Assembly (NCBI RefSeq): GCF_000340475.1
Contig: NZ_CM001792.1
Span: 1,074,144-1,138,143, forward strand
Source: Oceanobacillus kimchii X50
GTDB lineage: Bacteria > Bacillota > Bacilli > Bacillales > Amphibacillaceae
Length of the DNA: 64,000 nucleotides
Direction of reading: 5' to 3'
Shown here: in pieces, positions 36,445 to 45,147 of the stretch
Layout of the letters: every line of letters starts with the position of its first letter
How positions within the stretch are numbered: position 1 is the first letter of the stretch
The notes under the pieces: generated by a model
The model's database searches: none
The model's input: the letters and a program-made list of their open reading frames with translations, nothing else
Told to the model about the DNA's origin: nothing
Made by a program: the position numbers and the translations under genes

Positions 36445-37525
36445 AGGTTTTTTAGTATTAGAAACCGGAGATGTATTTGAAGGAATTTTAATTGGAGATA
36501 AAAAAGCAATCGAAGGTGAACTTGTCTTTAACACTGGTATGACGGGATATCAAGAAATGTTGACAGATCCTTCCTATAAAGGTCAAATTCTTACGTTCTG
36601 TTATCCAATTATTGGGAATTATGGGATTAATGATATAGATGATGAGAGTAAAGAAATCGCTGTTTCTGCTGTTATTGCTAGTGATATATGTGATGAACCT
36701 AGTCACTATCAATTAACAAAGTCGTTTTCAGATCAATTAGAGCAAGCTGGTATTCCGGGTTTGTTTGAAATTGACACACGTCAACTTGTAATGATTATTC
36801 GTGAACACGGTTCTTTGCGAGCAAAAATAGTGAAAGACGAAAGTCAAACGAAAAATGTAACATGGCAAACGCGTAGTTTACTATCATTAGTTAATAGTGT
36901 TTCTGTAAAACAATTAGAAAACTATGGTACTGGTGAAATTCATATTGCAATTCTGGATTTCGGATATAAAAAATCAATTCGAAATGCGCTACTTCAACAG
37001 GGATGCAAAGTGACGGTTGTTCCTTATCAAACTTCACTTAATCAAATAAAAGAATTAAACCCTGAAGGTATTGTTCTTAGTAATGGGCCAGGAGATCCAA
37101 TGGATTTACAAGCATATTTTCCAGTCATCAAACAATTAACAAAAGACTATCCAACACTTGGGATTTGTCTAGGACACCAATTAATAGCATTGGCTTATGG
37201 GGCAATGACCAAAAAAATGCATTTTGGCCATCGAGGCGGTAATCATCCAGTGAAAGATTTATTTACTGGAAAGGTCTGGGTAACAGCTCAAAATCACGGA
37301 TATGTAGTAGAAGAAAATACCATCGATTATACACAGTTCGATGTATTATTTAAGAATGTAAATGATTGTTCCGTAGAAGGTCTGAAACATTGTCACTATC
37401 CAGTTACAAGTGTTCAATTTCACCCGGAGGCACATCCGGGACCAAGTGATACCAATTATATTTTTGAAGATTTCTTAGATGAAGTGAGAGAAAAGAAAGG
37501 AGCATTGACGCATGCCAAAGCGTAA
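36437..37525 (+). CDS. carA: Carbamoyl phosphate synthase, small (glutaminase) subunit
   Basis: 362 residues. An N-terminal CPSase domain holds FNTGMTGYQEMLTDPSY near 34; the class I amidotransferase domain follows with SNGPGDPMD, the nucleophile Cys in LGICLGHQL near 240, and His/Glu in VQFHPEAHPGP near 333. It supplies ammonia from glutamine to CarB. Location in the arginine operon marks it as the arginine-specific enzyme, as in Bacillus, distinct from a pyrimidine operon copy expected elsewhere. It overlaps carB by 14 bases. Confidence 0.94.
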   Translation: MDKGFLVLETGDVFEGILIGDKKAIEGELVFNTGMTGYQEMLTDPSYKGQILTFCYPIIGNYGINDIDDESKEIAVSAVIASDICDEPSHYQLTKSFSDQLEQAGIPGLFEIDTRQLVMIIREHGSLRAKIVKDESQTKNVTWQTRSLLSLVNSVSVKQLENYGTGEIHIAILDFGYKKSIRNALLQQGCKVTVVPYQTSLNQIKELNPEGIVLSNGPGDPMDLQAYFPVIKQLTKDYPTLGICLGHQLIALAYGAMTKKMHFGHRGGNHPVKDLFTGKVWVTAQNHGYVVEENTIDYTQFDVLFKNVNDCSVEGLKHCHYPVTSVQFHPEAHPGPSDTNYIFEDFLDEVREKKGALTHAKA

Positions 37526-40500
37526 AGACATAAACAAGGTACTCGTAATCGGATCGGGTCCAATCATCATCGGGCAGGCGGCGGAGTTCGACTATGCAGG
37601 AACACAAGCATGTCTTGCTTTAAAAGAAGAAGGTATCGAAGTTGTTCTTGTTAATAATAACCCAGCTACCATCATGACAGATGAACAAATTGCAGATAAC
37701 GTATATTTAGAACCTTTAAATAAAGACACGTTAGTAAAAATTATTGAAAAAGAAAAACCAGATGGGTTAATAGGCACTTTAGGAGGGCAAACCGGGCTTA
37801 ATTTATCTATTGAACTATTTGAAGCAGGTATTTTAGAAAAATATGAAGTGGAATTATTAGGTACCAGTGTTGATTCCATTCAAAAAGGGGAAGATCGAGA
37901 AAAGTTTCGAGAATTGATGATTGAAATAAATGAACCAATTTCGGAATCAAAAATTGTTACGAATATTGAAGAAGGAATTCGATTTATTGACCAGATAGGA
38001 TTTCCCGTCATTCTTCGTCCTGCTTATACGTTAGGTGGAGAAGGAGGAGGCTTTGCCCATAATGAAGCTGAATTTGAAGAGTTATTAAATAGAGGTTTAG
38101 GGTTAAGTCCAATTCATCAAGTGTTGGTTGAAAAAAGTATTAAAGGTTGGAAAGAAGTAGAATACGAAGTAATGCGAGATGCAAATGATACATGTATTAT
38201 CGTTTGTAATATGGAAAATATGGATGCTGTTGGTATACATACAGGTGATTCCATTGTTGTCGCTCCTTCTCAAACCTTAACAGATCATCAATACCAGATG
38301 TTACGTTCAGCTTCGGTAAAGGTTATTCGTGCATTAAATGTGGTTGGAGGATGTAATATACAGTTTGCTTTAAATCCGGATTCTAATGAGTATTGTATTA
38401 TCGAGGTAAACCCAAGAGTTAGTCGTTCTTCAGCTCTTGCATCTAAAGCTACGGGGTATCCAATTGCTTCTATGGCAGCAAAGTGCGCAATTGGATTAAA
38501 TTTGGATGAAATGAAAAATCCGGTAACTCGTTCAACGTATGCATCATTTGAACCTGCATTGGATTATATTGTCGTTAAGCTACCACGTTTTCCTTTTGAT
38601 AAATTTTCTGAAGCTGATCGTACACTAGGAACACAAATGAAAGCGACTGGTGAAGTAATGGCAATGGATCGAACATTTGAAGGTGCTCTGAACAAAGCAG
38701 TTCGATCGTTAGAATTAAACGTATCCAGTTTAGATTGGCCGAAGATGGATGAACGAGACGAGCGGGAATTGTTCAATTTAATTGAAATCCCCAACGATCT
38801 CCGTCTTTTTGCGTTAGCAGAAGCTCTGAAAAGAGGGATATCCGCTGAAACGTTGCATCAACAGACATTTATTGATCATTGGTTTTTAGTAAAAATACAA
38901 CATATTCTTCACACAGAAAAAGAGTTGTCGAATTACACGTTAGCTTCACTTCCTGTTCAGTTGTTCAAAAAAGCGAAAAGATACAATATAAGTGATGTTC
39001 AAATTGCAAAATTACTACAAACCACGAGTAAAAAGGTAAGAGATTTTGCTAAAGAAACCGGAGTACATCCTGTATATAAATTGGTTGACACTTGTGCGGG
39101 AGAATTTGATGCGATAACTCCATATTATTATTCCACTTGGCATGGGGAGGATGAAGTACAGGTCAATCTTGATACCAAAAAAATATTAGTAGTTGGTTCT
39201 GGTCCTATTCGTATTGGCCAAGGAGTCGAGTTTGATTATTGTTCCGTGCACGCAGTACAGGCGCTTCAAAAAGCTGGGTATGAAACGATTATGATAAATA
39301 ATAATCCGGAGACAGTTAGTACTGATTATTCCATTGCAGATAAGTTGTATTTTGAACCATTGGCATTGGAAGACGTACTTCAGGTTATCGAAAAGGAAAA
39401 TGTTGATGGTGTTATGTTACAGTTTGGAGGACAAACCGCTATTAATTTGGCAAAAGAATTAGAGGAGGAAGGAATTCCATTATTAGGAACAAAACCTACA
39501 GAAATTGATCAGATGGAAGATAGAGAACAATTTTATCAATTTCTAAATCAATTAGGGATTCCACATATTAAAGGAAAAGTAGTACACAACCAAAATGAAG
39601 TTATAGCGACAGTAAAAGATTTAGGTTTCCCTGTATTGATTCGTCCTTCTTATGTAATTGGCGGACAATCCATGTACATTTGTTACAAAGAGAAAGACTT
39701 ACTATCCTATGTATCTAAAATTCAAGAAGATACACATGATCGTTGTTGGCCATTATTAATAGATGCCTATTTACCAGGTATGGAATATGATGTAGATGTT
39801 ATTAGTGACGGTGAAAATATTGTTATTCCAGGAATCGTGGAACATATAGAGAAAGCAGGAGTACATTCAGGAGATAGCATTGGTGTGTTTCCGCCGAGAT
39901 TACTCACATCTGAACAACAAGGAAGAATGATAGAAATTGCAAAACAAATTGCAATAGAGTTACCTTTAGTAGGAATAATGAATATCCAATTTGTTATATA
40001 TCATCAAACAATTTATGTGCTGGAAGTAAATCCAAGAGCTTCTAGAACAGTTCCTGTTATTAGTAAAGTAACAGGGGTTCCAATGATAGAATGGGCGGTT
40101 CATTCCCAACTAGGGTATCCATTAACGGATTTTGTCTCAGAAGTAGGATTATTACCAGTCCCTAATTATTATACTGTCAAAGCACCAGTATTTTCTTCGA
40201 GTAAGTTGAAAGGTGTCGATCAAATTCTTGGGCCAGAAATGAAGTCAACTGGTGAATTGATCGGAATGAGTACATCTTTTGAAGATGCTATCAAGAAAGC
40301 AATCATACCAGTTAACTTTAATGACAAAGGTAAGCTAGATGTATTTCTATCCGTTAGTGATCTTTGGAAAGAAGATAGCATCGCATTTATTAATAAGTAT
40401 AGTCAGGTTTTCTCCCGCCTTTCAGCAACAGAAGGGACATCTAAATATTTACAGGGAAAAGGTTTTTCAATAAAAGCTATATCAAAAGATATTGGAATAA

Positions 40501-40739
40501 TAGAAGCTTATTTTAATAGATATCAACCAGATGTTGTTATTAATATTCCAAATCAAGGAAGAGATAAGACTCGATTAGGGTATTTATTACGAGAGATTTG
40601 TAATAGATATCAAATTCCTTACTTTACTAGTTTTGAGACTGCTCAGACAGTTTTAGGAAGTATGAAGTCAACTGAACAAGAAGTGCGGTCATTACAATCA
40701 TATACAGCTTCTTTAAAAGAAGTAATGACTTCAAAATAA
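37512..40739 (+). CDS. carB: Carbamoyl phosphate synthase, large subunit
   Basis: 1075 residues with two homologous halves, each an ATP-grasp synthetase: first half KVLVIGSGPIIIGQAAEFDYAG-type start (residues about 8-29 in part) with LGGQTGLN near 93 and NPRVSRSSALASKATGYP near 300; second half near 555 with VVGSGPIRIGQGVEFDY and NPRASRTVP near 840. A C-terminal MGS-like allosteric domain closes the protein. It uses two ATP to make carbamoyl phosphate for ornithine carbamoylation. It is the last gene of the operon; argF does not follow. Confidence 0.95.
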   Translation: MPKRKDINKVLVIGSGPIIIGQAAEFDYAGTQACLALKEEGIEVVLVNNNPATIMTDEQIADNVYLEPLNKDTLVKIIEKEKPDGLIGTLGGQTGLNLSIELFEAGILEKYEVELLGTSVDSIQKGEDREKFRELMIEINEPISESKIVTNIEEGIRFIDQIGFPVILRPAYTLGGEGGGFAHNEAEFEELLNRGLGLSPIHQVLVEKSIKGWKEVEYEVMRDANDTCIIVCNMENMDAVGIHTGDSIVVAPSQTLTDHQYQMLRSASVKVIRALNVVGGCNIQFALNPDSNEYCIIEVNPRVSRSSALASKATGYPIASMAAKCAIGLNLDEMKNPVTRSTYASFEPALDYIVVKLPRFPFDKFSEADRTLGTQMKATGEVMAMDRTFEGALNKAVRSLELNVSSLDWPKMDERDERELFNLIEIPNDLRLFALAEALKRGISAETLHQQTFIDHWFLVKIQHILHTEKELSNYTLASLPVQLFKKAKRYNISDVQIAKLLQTTSKKVRDFAKETGVHPVYKLVDTCAGEFDAITPYYYSTWHGEDEVQVNLDTKKILVVGSGPIRIGQGVEFDYCSVHAVQALQKAGYETIMINNNPETVSTDYSIADKLYFEPLALEDVLQVIEKENVDGVMLQFGGQTAINLAKELEEEGIPLLGTKPTEIDQMEDREQFYQFLNQLGIPHIKGKVVHNQNEVIATVKDLGFPVLIRPSYVIGGQSMYICYKEKDLLSYVSKIQEDTHDRCWPLLIDAYLPGMEYDVDVISDGENIVIPGIVEHIEKAGVHSGDSIGVFPPRLLTSEQQGRMIEIAKQIAIELPLVGIMNIQFVIYHQTIYVLEVNPRASRTVPVISKVTGVPMIEWAVHSQLGYPLTDFVSEVGLLPVPNYYTVKAPVFSSSKLKGVDQILGPEMKSTGELIGMSTSFEDAIKKAIIPVNFNDKGKLDVFLSVSDLWKEDSIAFINKYSQVFSRLSATEGTSKYLQGKGFSIKAISKDIGIIEAYFNRYQPDVVINIPNQGRDKTRLGYLLREICNRYQIPYFTSFETAQTVLGSMKSTEQEVRSLQSYTASLKEVMTSK

Positions 40740-40756
40740 TTAAGAAGTGTCTTCTA

Positions 40757-40955
40757 GGGTAAGCACGGCTTAACTAACAGGGACAGACAAAAAGTATGTC
40801 AATGAAGAATAGAGTTTGTACCCTGGAAGGCAGGTGAGCTCCCGGAATACTTACTATCCGAAAGCTCGCCTGCCTTCCTCCAAATAAAGTCTACTATATT
40901 TTTAAAGTATTTCGTTGTTCGAATTTTGGGTACTACTTTTGCTATGTCCTAACCC
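40757..40955. repeat. Dispersed inverted-repeat element, copy C (diverged)
   Basis: It lies between carB and the convergent S9 peptidase gene. The 3' end GCTATGTCCTAACCC matches the family's outer arm. An inner stem GGAAGGCAGGTGAGCT / AGCTCGCCTGCCTTCC is strong. The 5' outer arm is worn (GGGTAAGCACGGC). There is no other terminator for carB, so the hairpin may serve that purpose. Confidence 0.65.
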
Positions 40956-40972
40956 GATTGGATATCAACTTT

Positions 40973-42976
40973 TTACAAGTATTGATCAAACCATCTACCA
41001 ATTTGTTCTAATCTTTTTATACGCATAGATGGATCTCCACTTCTGCTTAACTCATGATTCGCTCCTGGAAAACGAATAAACTCTACTTCTTTCTTCAAGT
41101 GTTTCAACGTAATGTATAATTGTTCACCTTGCTCAATTGGACAACGAAAATCTAGCTCACCATGAAGAATAAGTAACGGTGTTTTGACATTCGCTGCATA
41201 CTTAAGAGGGGATATATCCCAAAGTTTTTCCGGATCATCTAAGAGATTTAATCCATGTTCCCATTTTGTAAAGAAATATCCAATGTCACTAACTCCGTAA
41301 AAACTAAGCCAGTTTGAAATGGAACGCTGAGTAACAGCTGCTTTAAATCGATTTGTATGCCCAACAATCCAGTTTGTCATAAACCCACCATAGCTCCCGC
41401 CAGTGACTCCAAGTCGATCTTTGTCAATAAAGGAATATTTATCCAGACAATAATCTACTGCTTCCATTAAGTCTTGGAAATCCCCTTGTCCATAATTTTC
41501 TCTGACGCCATTAACGAACTGTTGACCATAGCCGTGACTACCCCGAGGATTTGTATAAACAACAACATAACCTTTTGCAGCTAATAATTGTAATTCATGG
41601 AAAAATGAATTTCCATACATAGCATGAGGTCCACCATGAACTTCTAATATAAACGGATATTTTTTCCCATCTTCAAAGCTATATGGTCGCAATAACCAAC
41701 CTTGGATTGCAAGTCCATCCGATGATGTAAAGGAAATTTCCTCTGGTTTTTCTACATGAATTTCTTCTAATAATGATTTATTAACATTTGTTAGTAATGA
41801 AAGTTCACGATTACTGTTTAATTCATAAAAATTTCCTGGGTCAATTGGGGAGCTAATTCCTAAAATAAATGATTCTTCATCAGGATGATAGGTGAAACCA
41901 AATACATGATTATCTTCTCCGTAAATTTTTTCAAGATTGCCGTCAAGATCTGTCTGATAAAGAGAGGTAGAACCTTGGTCGGATCCTAGGAAATAAATTG
42001 ATTTACCATCTTTTGACCAGATCGGGCCATTTTCTGACTCTCCTAATCTAGAATCTGTAACCATCGCATCACCTAATTGAATATCCCACTGATTAGTAAT
42101 TTCCTTCCTTTTTTTTGAAGATAGTTCAAATAAATAGAGTTTCGTTAACGTTGCTCCGGCATAATCAAAATCATGACCAAGTGTTATAATTTGTGAACTA
42201 TCGCTTGAAAAACGGGAATTATAATAATTGCTATTTCCATCTGTTAATAATGTAAATTCATGTGTATGTAGGTTTAATAAAAATAAATCGGAAATTAATT
42301 CTGAATCTGCTTCTTCATTCCAATTACTAGAAAAAACTAGTTTCTTACCATCTGCAGATATATCATGTAAGGAATGGTCAGTTGGTTTTGTGGTCCATTG
42401 TTTGAATTTTTTCGTAGGTAGGTGGTATTCAATAATTTGTATATTAGAGTCGTCATGGAACCCTTTTGCATCTGATTTGTATTTTAGACGATTAACAACA
42501 AGCGGTTTATTTTGTTTGTCTTTTTTAATTTGTTGCTTTTCTTCACAGGTATGTTCCTTTTGGGTATGGATGTCATCATCGATGTTTAATGGCGCAGAAA
42601 AGAAGATAGATGTACCATCTGGAGACCATTTTGGTGAAAATGCTCCTTTTTGAAAAAATGTAATCTGTTTCGGTTCACCGCCATCTAAATCAACTAGCCA
42701 TAGTTGTGTTGTGCCTGACCTTGTGGATTGAAACACTGCCTGAGTATTATTCGGGTTACTTCGAAAATTGGTATTGGAATGCTTTCCGTATGTCCATTGT
42801 TTCGTCTGGTTAGTCGAAATATCTTTACTGTACACATGTGCTTCGTATTCACTATCTTCATTTACCTTTGTTGAAACATATGTAAAGCGGTTGTTCGAAG
42901 CAGTGTATGTAGGCCCACTCACAATTTCTAACCGTTTTAAGTCAGTCTCGTTGATTGCACGTTTTGTTAAATTCAT
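40973..42976 (-). CDS. S9 family peptidase (acylaminoacyl-peptidase / YuxL-like)
   Basis: 667 residues. The N-terminal 400 form a beta-propeller of WD40/TolB-like blades (SPKWSPDGTSIFFS, GPIWSKDGKSIYFLG). The C-terminal alpha/beta hydrolase has the oxyanion region HGGPHAMYG, the catalytic Ser in VTGGSYGGFMTNW near 519, Asp in HGELDFRCP near 603 and His in GANHELSRSG near 637. There is no signal peptide, so it acts in the cytoplasm on short peptides. AGGAGG precedes the start. It is the usual length of the Bacillus group. Confidence 0.92.
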   Translation of the reverse strand: MNLTKRAINETDLKRLEIVSGPTYTASNNRFTYVSTKVNEDSEYEAHVYSKDISTNQTKQWTYGKHSNTNFRSNPNNTQAVFQSTRSGTTQLWLVDLDGGEPKQITFFQKGAFSPKWSPDGTSIFFSAPLNIDDDIHTQKEHTCEEKQQIKKDKQNKPLVVNRLKYKSDAKGFHDDSNIQIIEYHLPTKKFKQWTTKPTDHSLHDISADGKKLVFSSNWNEEADSELISDLFLLNLHTHEFTLLTDGNSNYYNSRFSSDSSQIITLGHDFDYAGATLTKLYLFELSSKKRKEITNQWDIQLGDAMVTDSRLGESENGPIWSKDGKSIYFLGSDQGSTSLYQTDLDGNLEKIYGEDNHVFGFTYHPDEESFILGISSPIDPGNFYELNSNRELSLLTNVNKSLLEEIHVEKPEEISFTSSDGLAIQGWLLRPYSFEDGKKYPFILEVHGGPHAMYGNSFFHELQLLAAKGYVVVYTNPRGSHGYGQQFVNGVRENYGQGDFQDLMEAVDYCLDKYSFIDKDRLGVTGGSYGGFMTNWIVGHTNRFKAAVTQRSISNWLSFYGVSDIGYFFTKWEHGLNLLDDPEKLWDISPLKYAANVKTPLLILHGELDFRCPIEQGEQLYITLKHLKKEVEFIRFPGANHELSRSGDPSMRIKRLEQIGRWFDQYL

Positions 42977-43040
42977 GTATATCCTCCTAAATTTTACAAA
43001 AAATCAAAAACTTGTTATTATTTTAAACTAATTAGAGGGT

Positions 43041-43559
43041 CTAATCAATTGAAATATCTTTAATTTGATGAAAAAAATGTCTAAGTTGTTTCGGGTTTTT
43101 AAAAATATAAATTTGTTTTTCTTTAACAGAATCTAATTTCTCTAGAATAGTTGGAGATTGAACTTTATTAAACTTTAAAACATAATGTACAAACTCCCAA
43201 TCTATTTTTTCTTTACAATCTTTTCCCATATCTGGTCGAGTTTGTCCATGATACTGAATCCTTCTCTTTATAATTCTGTATAAGCACCGAGTGGTACTAT
43301 AATGGAGAAAAATAATCGTGTCAGCATATTTCAAACGTGTATTCATTGTTACGCCGTAATTTCCGTCAATTATCCAGGCAGGCTTTTTCATAATATCTTT
43401 TTGTTTTTCTATAAATTTATTTCGTTCAATCGGTTTCCACCCTGGTCCCCAAAAAAAGGAATCTAAATGATATACGGGAAGGTTTTTATGACTACCAAGT
43501 TGCGTTGCCAACGTTGACTTCCCAGAGCCAGGACAACCTATTATCATAATTTTTGTCAT
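43041..43559 (-). CDS. FlaR-like P-loop kinase (adenylate kinase-related, topology modulation protein)
   Basis: 172 residues. Walker A GCPGSGKSTLA at residues 8-18, HLDSFFWGPGWKP near 31, then AWIIDGNYG near 62 and an LID-like stretch rich in Arg (IIKRRIQYHGQTRPDMG). This is the FlaR (DNA topology modulation) family by name, though the members look like small nucleotide kinases. The physiological phosphate acceptor is unknown. It is 65 bp upstream of the S9 peptidase gene on the same strand. Confidence 0.85.
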   Translation of the reverse strand: MTKIMIIGCPGSGKSTLATQLGSHKNLPVYHLDSFFWGPGWKPIERNKFIEKQKDIMKKPAWIIDGNYGVTMNTRLKYADTIIFLHYSTTRCLYRIIKRRIQYHGQTRPDMGKDCKEKIDWEFVHYVLKFNKVQSPTILEKLDSVKEKQIYIFKNPKQLRHFFHQIKDISID

Positions 43560-43610
43560 TTATACTTTCCTTTCTTAATGATAAGAAGATTAAGAAAATT
43601 CTACAGGTGA

Positions 43611-43768
43611 AAAAACGAGGTGAGGTAAAAGTGTTATCTAAAAGAAAAGTTTTAAATGAACTAGAAATAAAGATAAACGATAATCTCCAAGGATTGACGA
43701 CGAGTTAATTATCAACCTCGAGAAATTGATCCTTTTAGTTAAACTTTAAATTTCCTAACCTCGTTTTT
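43611..43768. repeat. Dispersed inverted-repeat element, copy F (short form)
   Basis: Arms AAAAACGAGGTGAGGTAAA (from 43612) and TTTCCTAACCTCGTTTTT (ending 43768) are near-perfect complements. Inside them AAAAGTGTTATCTAAAAGAAAA matches the AAAAGTATTTAGTCAAAGGAAAA subterminal sequence of copy E in pattern. The core is only about 85 bp. A 25-codon GTG frame inside it (43630 on, with GAGGTGAGG ahead) arises from the arm and was not called a gene. Confidence 0.65.
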
Positions 43769-43784
43769 GGATGTTTATATAAGG

Positions 43785-44651
43785 TTACACAGATAATTTA
43801 TCTTGTATAGCTGCATCTGATTCATATGCATGTTGTAATTGTTTAGTGATTGTACCTGGCTTACCATCACCAATAGCTTTATCATCCACACGTACAATCG
43901 GAGTAACCTCAGAAGTACTACTTGATAAGAATATTTCATCTGCATTAGAGATGTCCTCTAGTTGAAATGCATCTTCAATAAGTTCAATATCTGCATCCTT
44001 TAAGAATCTTTCCACTGCCATGCGTACACAACCGTAGAGTATATTGTTTGTCGTTGGGTGAGTATATACTTTCCCGTTTTTAACTAAATACACATTGGAT
44101 GAGCTGCATTCAGTTACTTTCCCATCTCTGTGGAGAATAGCTTCATAACAACCTTGTTCTTTAGCTGTTTGTTTTGCTAAAACATTAGGGAGTAAGTTTA
44201 AACTTTTAATATAGCAATTTTCCCAACGAATATCAGGTTGAGTAATCGTAGACACTCCATGTTGTAAAGCTTCTTTATTTCTTGGCATATCCTGTATATA
44301 GGCATACATATTTGGTTCTACAGATTGAGGGAAGATATGATCGCGAGGAGCAGACCCTCTAGTGATTTGCATATATACTTTTCCATCTGTAGTCATTTCA
44401 TTTTTTGTAATTAATTGAAGCAATAATTCTTTCATTTCTTTTTTACTTTGTGGTATTTCAATTTTAATTGCCTCAGCTGAACGATATAATCGGTCAACGT
44501 GTTCTTCGAATAGATAGTATTTTCCCTCATATACACGGATAACTTCATAAATACCATCTCCGAACTGCAAACCACGTTCCTCAAATGGGTAGTTTAAGCT
44601 ATCCTTATCTCTAAATTCAGATTGAGTTAAAATAATTGGATATACAGACAT
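43785..44651 (-). CDS. dat: D-amino-acid aminotransferase
   Basis: 288 residues of fold-type IV PLP enzymes. ERGLQFGDGIYEVIRVY near 25, the PLP-lysine in NCYIKSLNLLPNVLAK near 145, ECSSSNVYLVKNGKVYTHP near 180 and SSTSEVTPIVRVD near 245 match Bacillus D-aminotransferases. It interconverts D-alanine and D-glutamate with their keto acids, feeding cell-wall synthesis. The start MSVYPIIL follows GAGAGGAGC; a longer frame begins seven codons earlier without a site. A branched-chain or 4-amino-4-deoxychorismate lyase is less likely given these motifs. Confidence 0.88.
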   Translation of the reverse strand: MSVYPIILTQSEFRDKDSLNYPFEERGLQFGDGIYEVIRVYEGKYYLFEEHVDRLYRSAEAIKIEIPQSKKEMKELLLQLITKNEMTTDGKVYMQITRGSAPRDHIFPQSVEPNMYAYIQDMPRNKEALQHGVSTITQPDIRWENCYIKSLNLLPNVLAKQTAKEQGCYEAILHRDGKVTECSSSNVYLVKNGKVYTHPTTNNILYGCVRMAVERFLKDADIELIEDAFQLEDISNADEIFLSSSTSEVTPIVRVDDKAIGDGKPGTITKQLQHAYESDAAIQDKLSV

Positions 44652-44866
44652 TAAATAAGCTCCTCTCTTCAAGCATAATTCTAGTTTATAACTTGCTATA
44701 TCATATGTAAATAACTAATTATCTTATAATTATCTTTATAAATGAATCAATTTAAAAATTGATTTAAACAGAGCAAGCTTCGGCATTTTAGACAAAAATA
44801 TTATTGAAGTTTATTTATATAACGTAAATTATATATAAATTTTGTAAAAAAATGATGAAATTATGG

Positions 44867-44895
44867 TTGATTTGTTAAATTAACATTGCTATAAT
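44867..44895 (+). promoter_or_regulatory. Sigma-A-like promoter of tRNA-Gly
   Basis: TTGATT (44867-44872), 17 bp, TATAAT (44890-44895), 40 bp before the tRNA. Confidence 0.65.
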
Positions 44896-44935
44896 GTAAC
44901 TTGTCAGCAAAAAAGTTACATTATATTTACTTAAT

Positions 44936-45009
44936 GCGGGTGTAGTTTAATGGTAAAACCTCAGCCTTCCAAGCTGATGACGAGGGTTCGATTCCCTTCA
45001 CCCGCTCCA
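44936..45009 (+). tRNA. tRNA-Gly (anticodon TCC)
   Basis: A 74-nt cloverleaf with encoded CCA. The acceptor stem is GCGGGTG with CACCCGC, the anticodon arm TCAGC-CTTCCAA-GCTGA, and the T arm GAGGG-TTCGATT-CCCTT with one offset pair. The anticodon TCC reads GGA and other glycine codons. It is transcribed alone from its own promoter and ends in a terminator. Confidence 0.98.
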
Positions 45010-45020
45010 TACATATGTCA

Positions 45021-45067
45021 TAACGCAGTGTTTCGTACATAGGGTCTACGAAGCGTTGCGTTTTTTA
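45021..45067 (+). terminator. Terminator of tRNA-Gly
   Basis: AACGCAGTGTTTCGTA pairs with TACGAAGCGTTGCGTT around a short loop, then a T run. Confidence 0.9.
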
Positions 45068-45147
45068 ATGTTATAAAGTAGAATCCTTGAAATAATAATA
45101 ATTTGCATAGTATTCTTGTGTAAAATAACTATGTTGGGGGCGAACTA

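Noticed and set aside
43630..43707. 25-codon GTG frame in the gap between the FlaR-like and dat genes
   Set aside because: The apparent ribosome binding site GAGGTGAGG is part of the terminal arm of a dispersed element.
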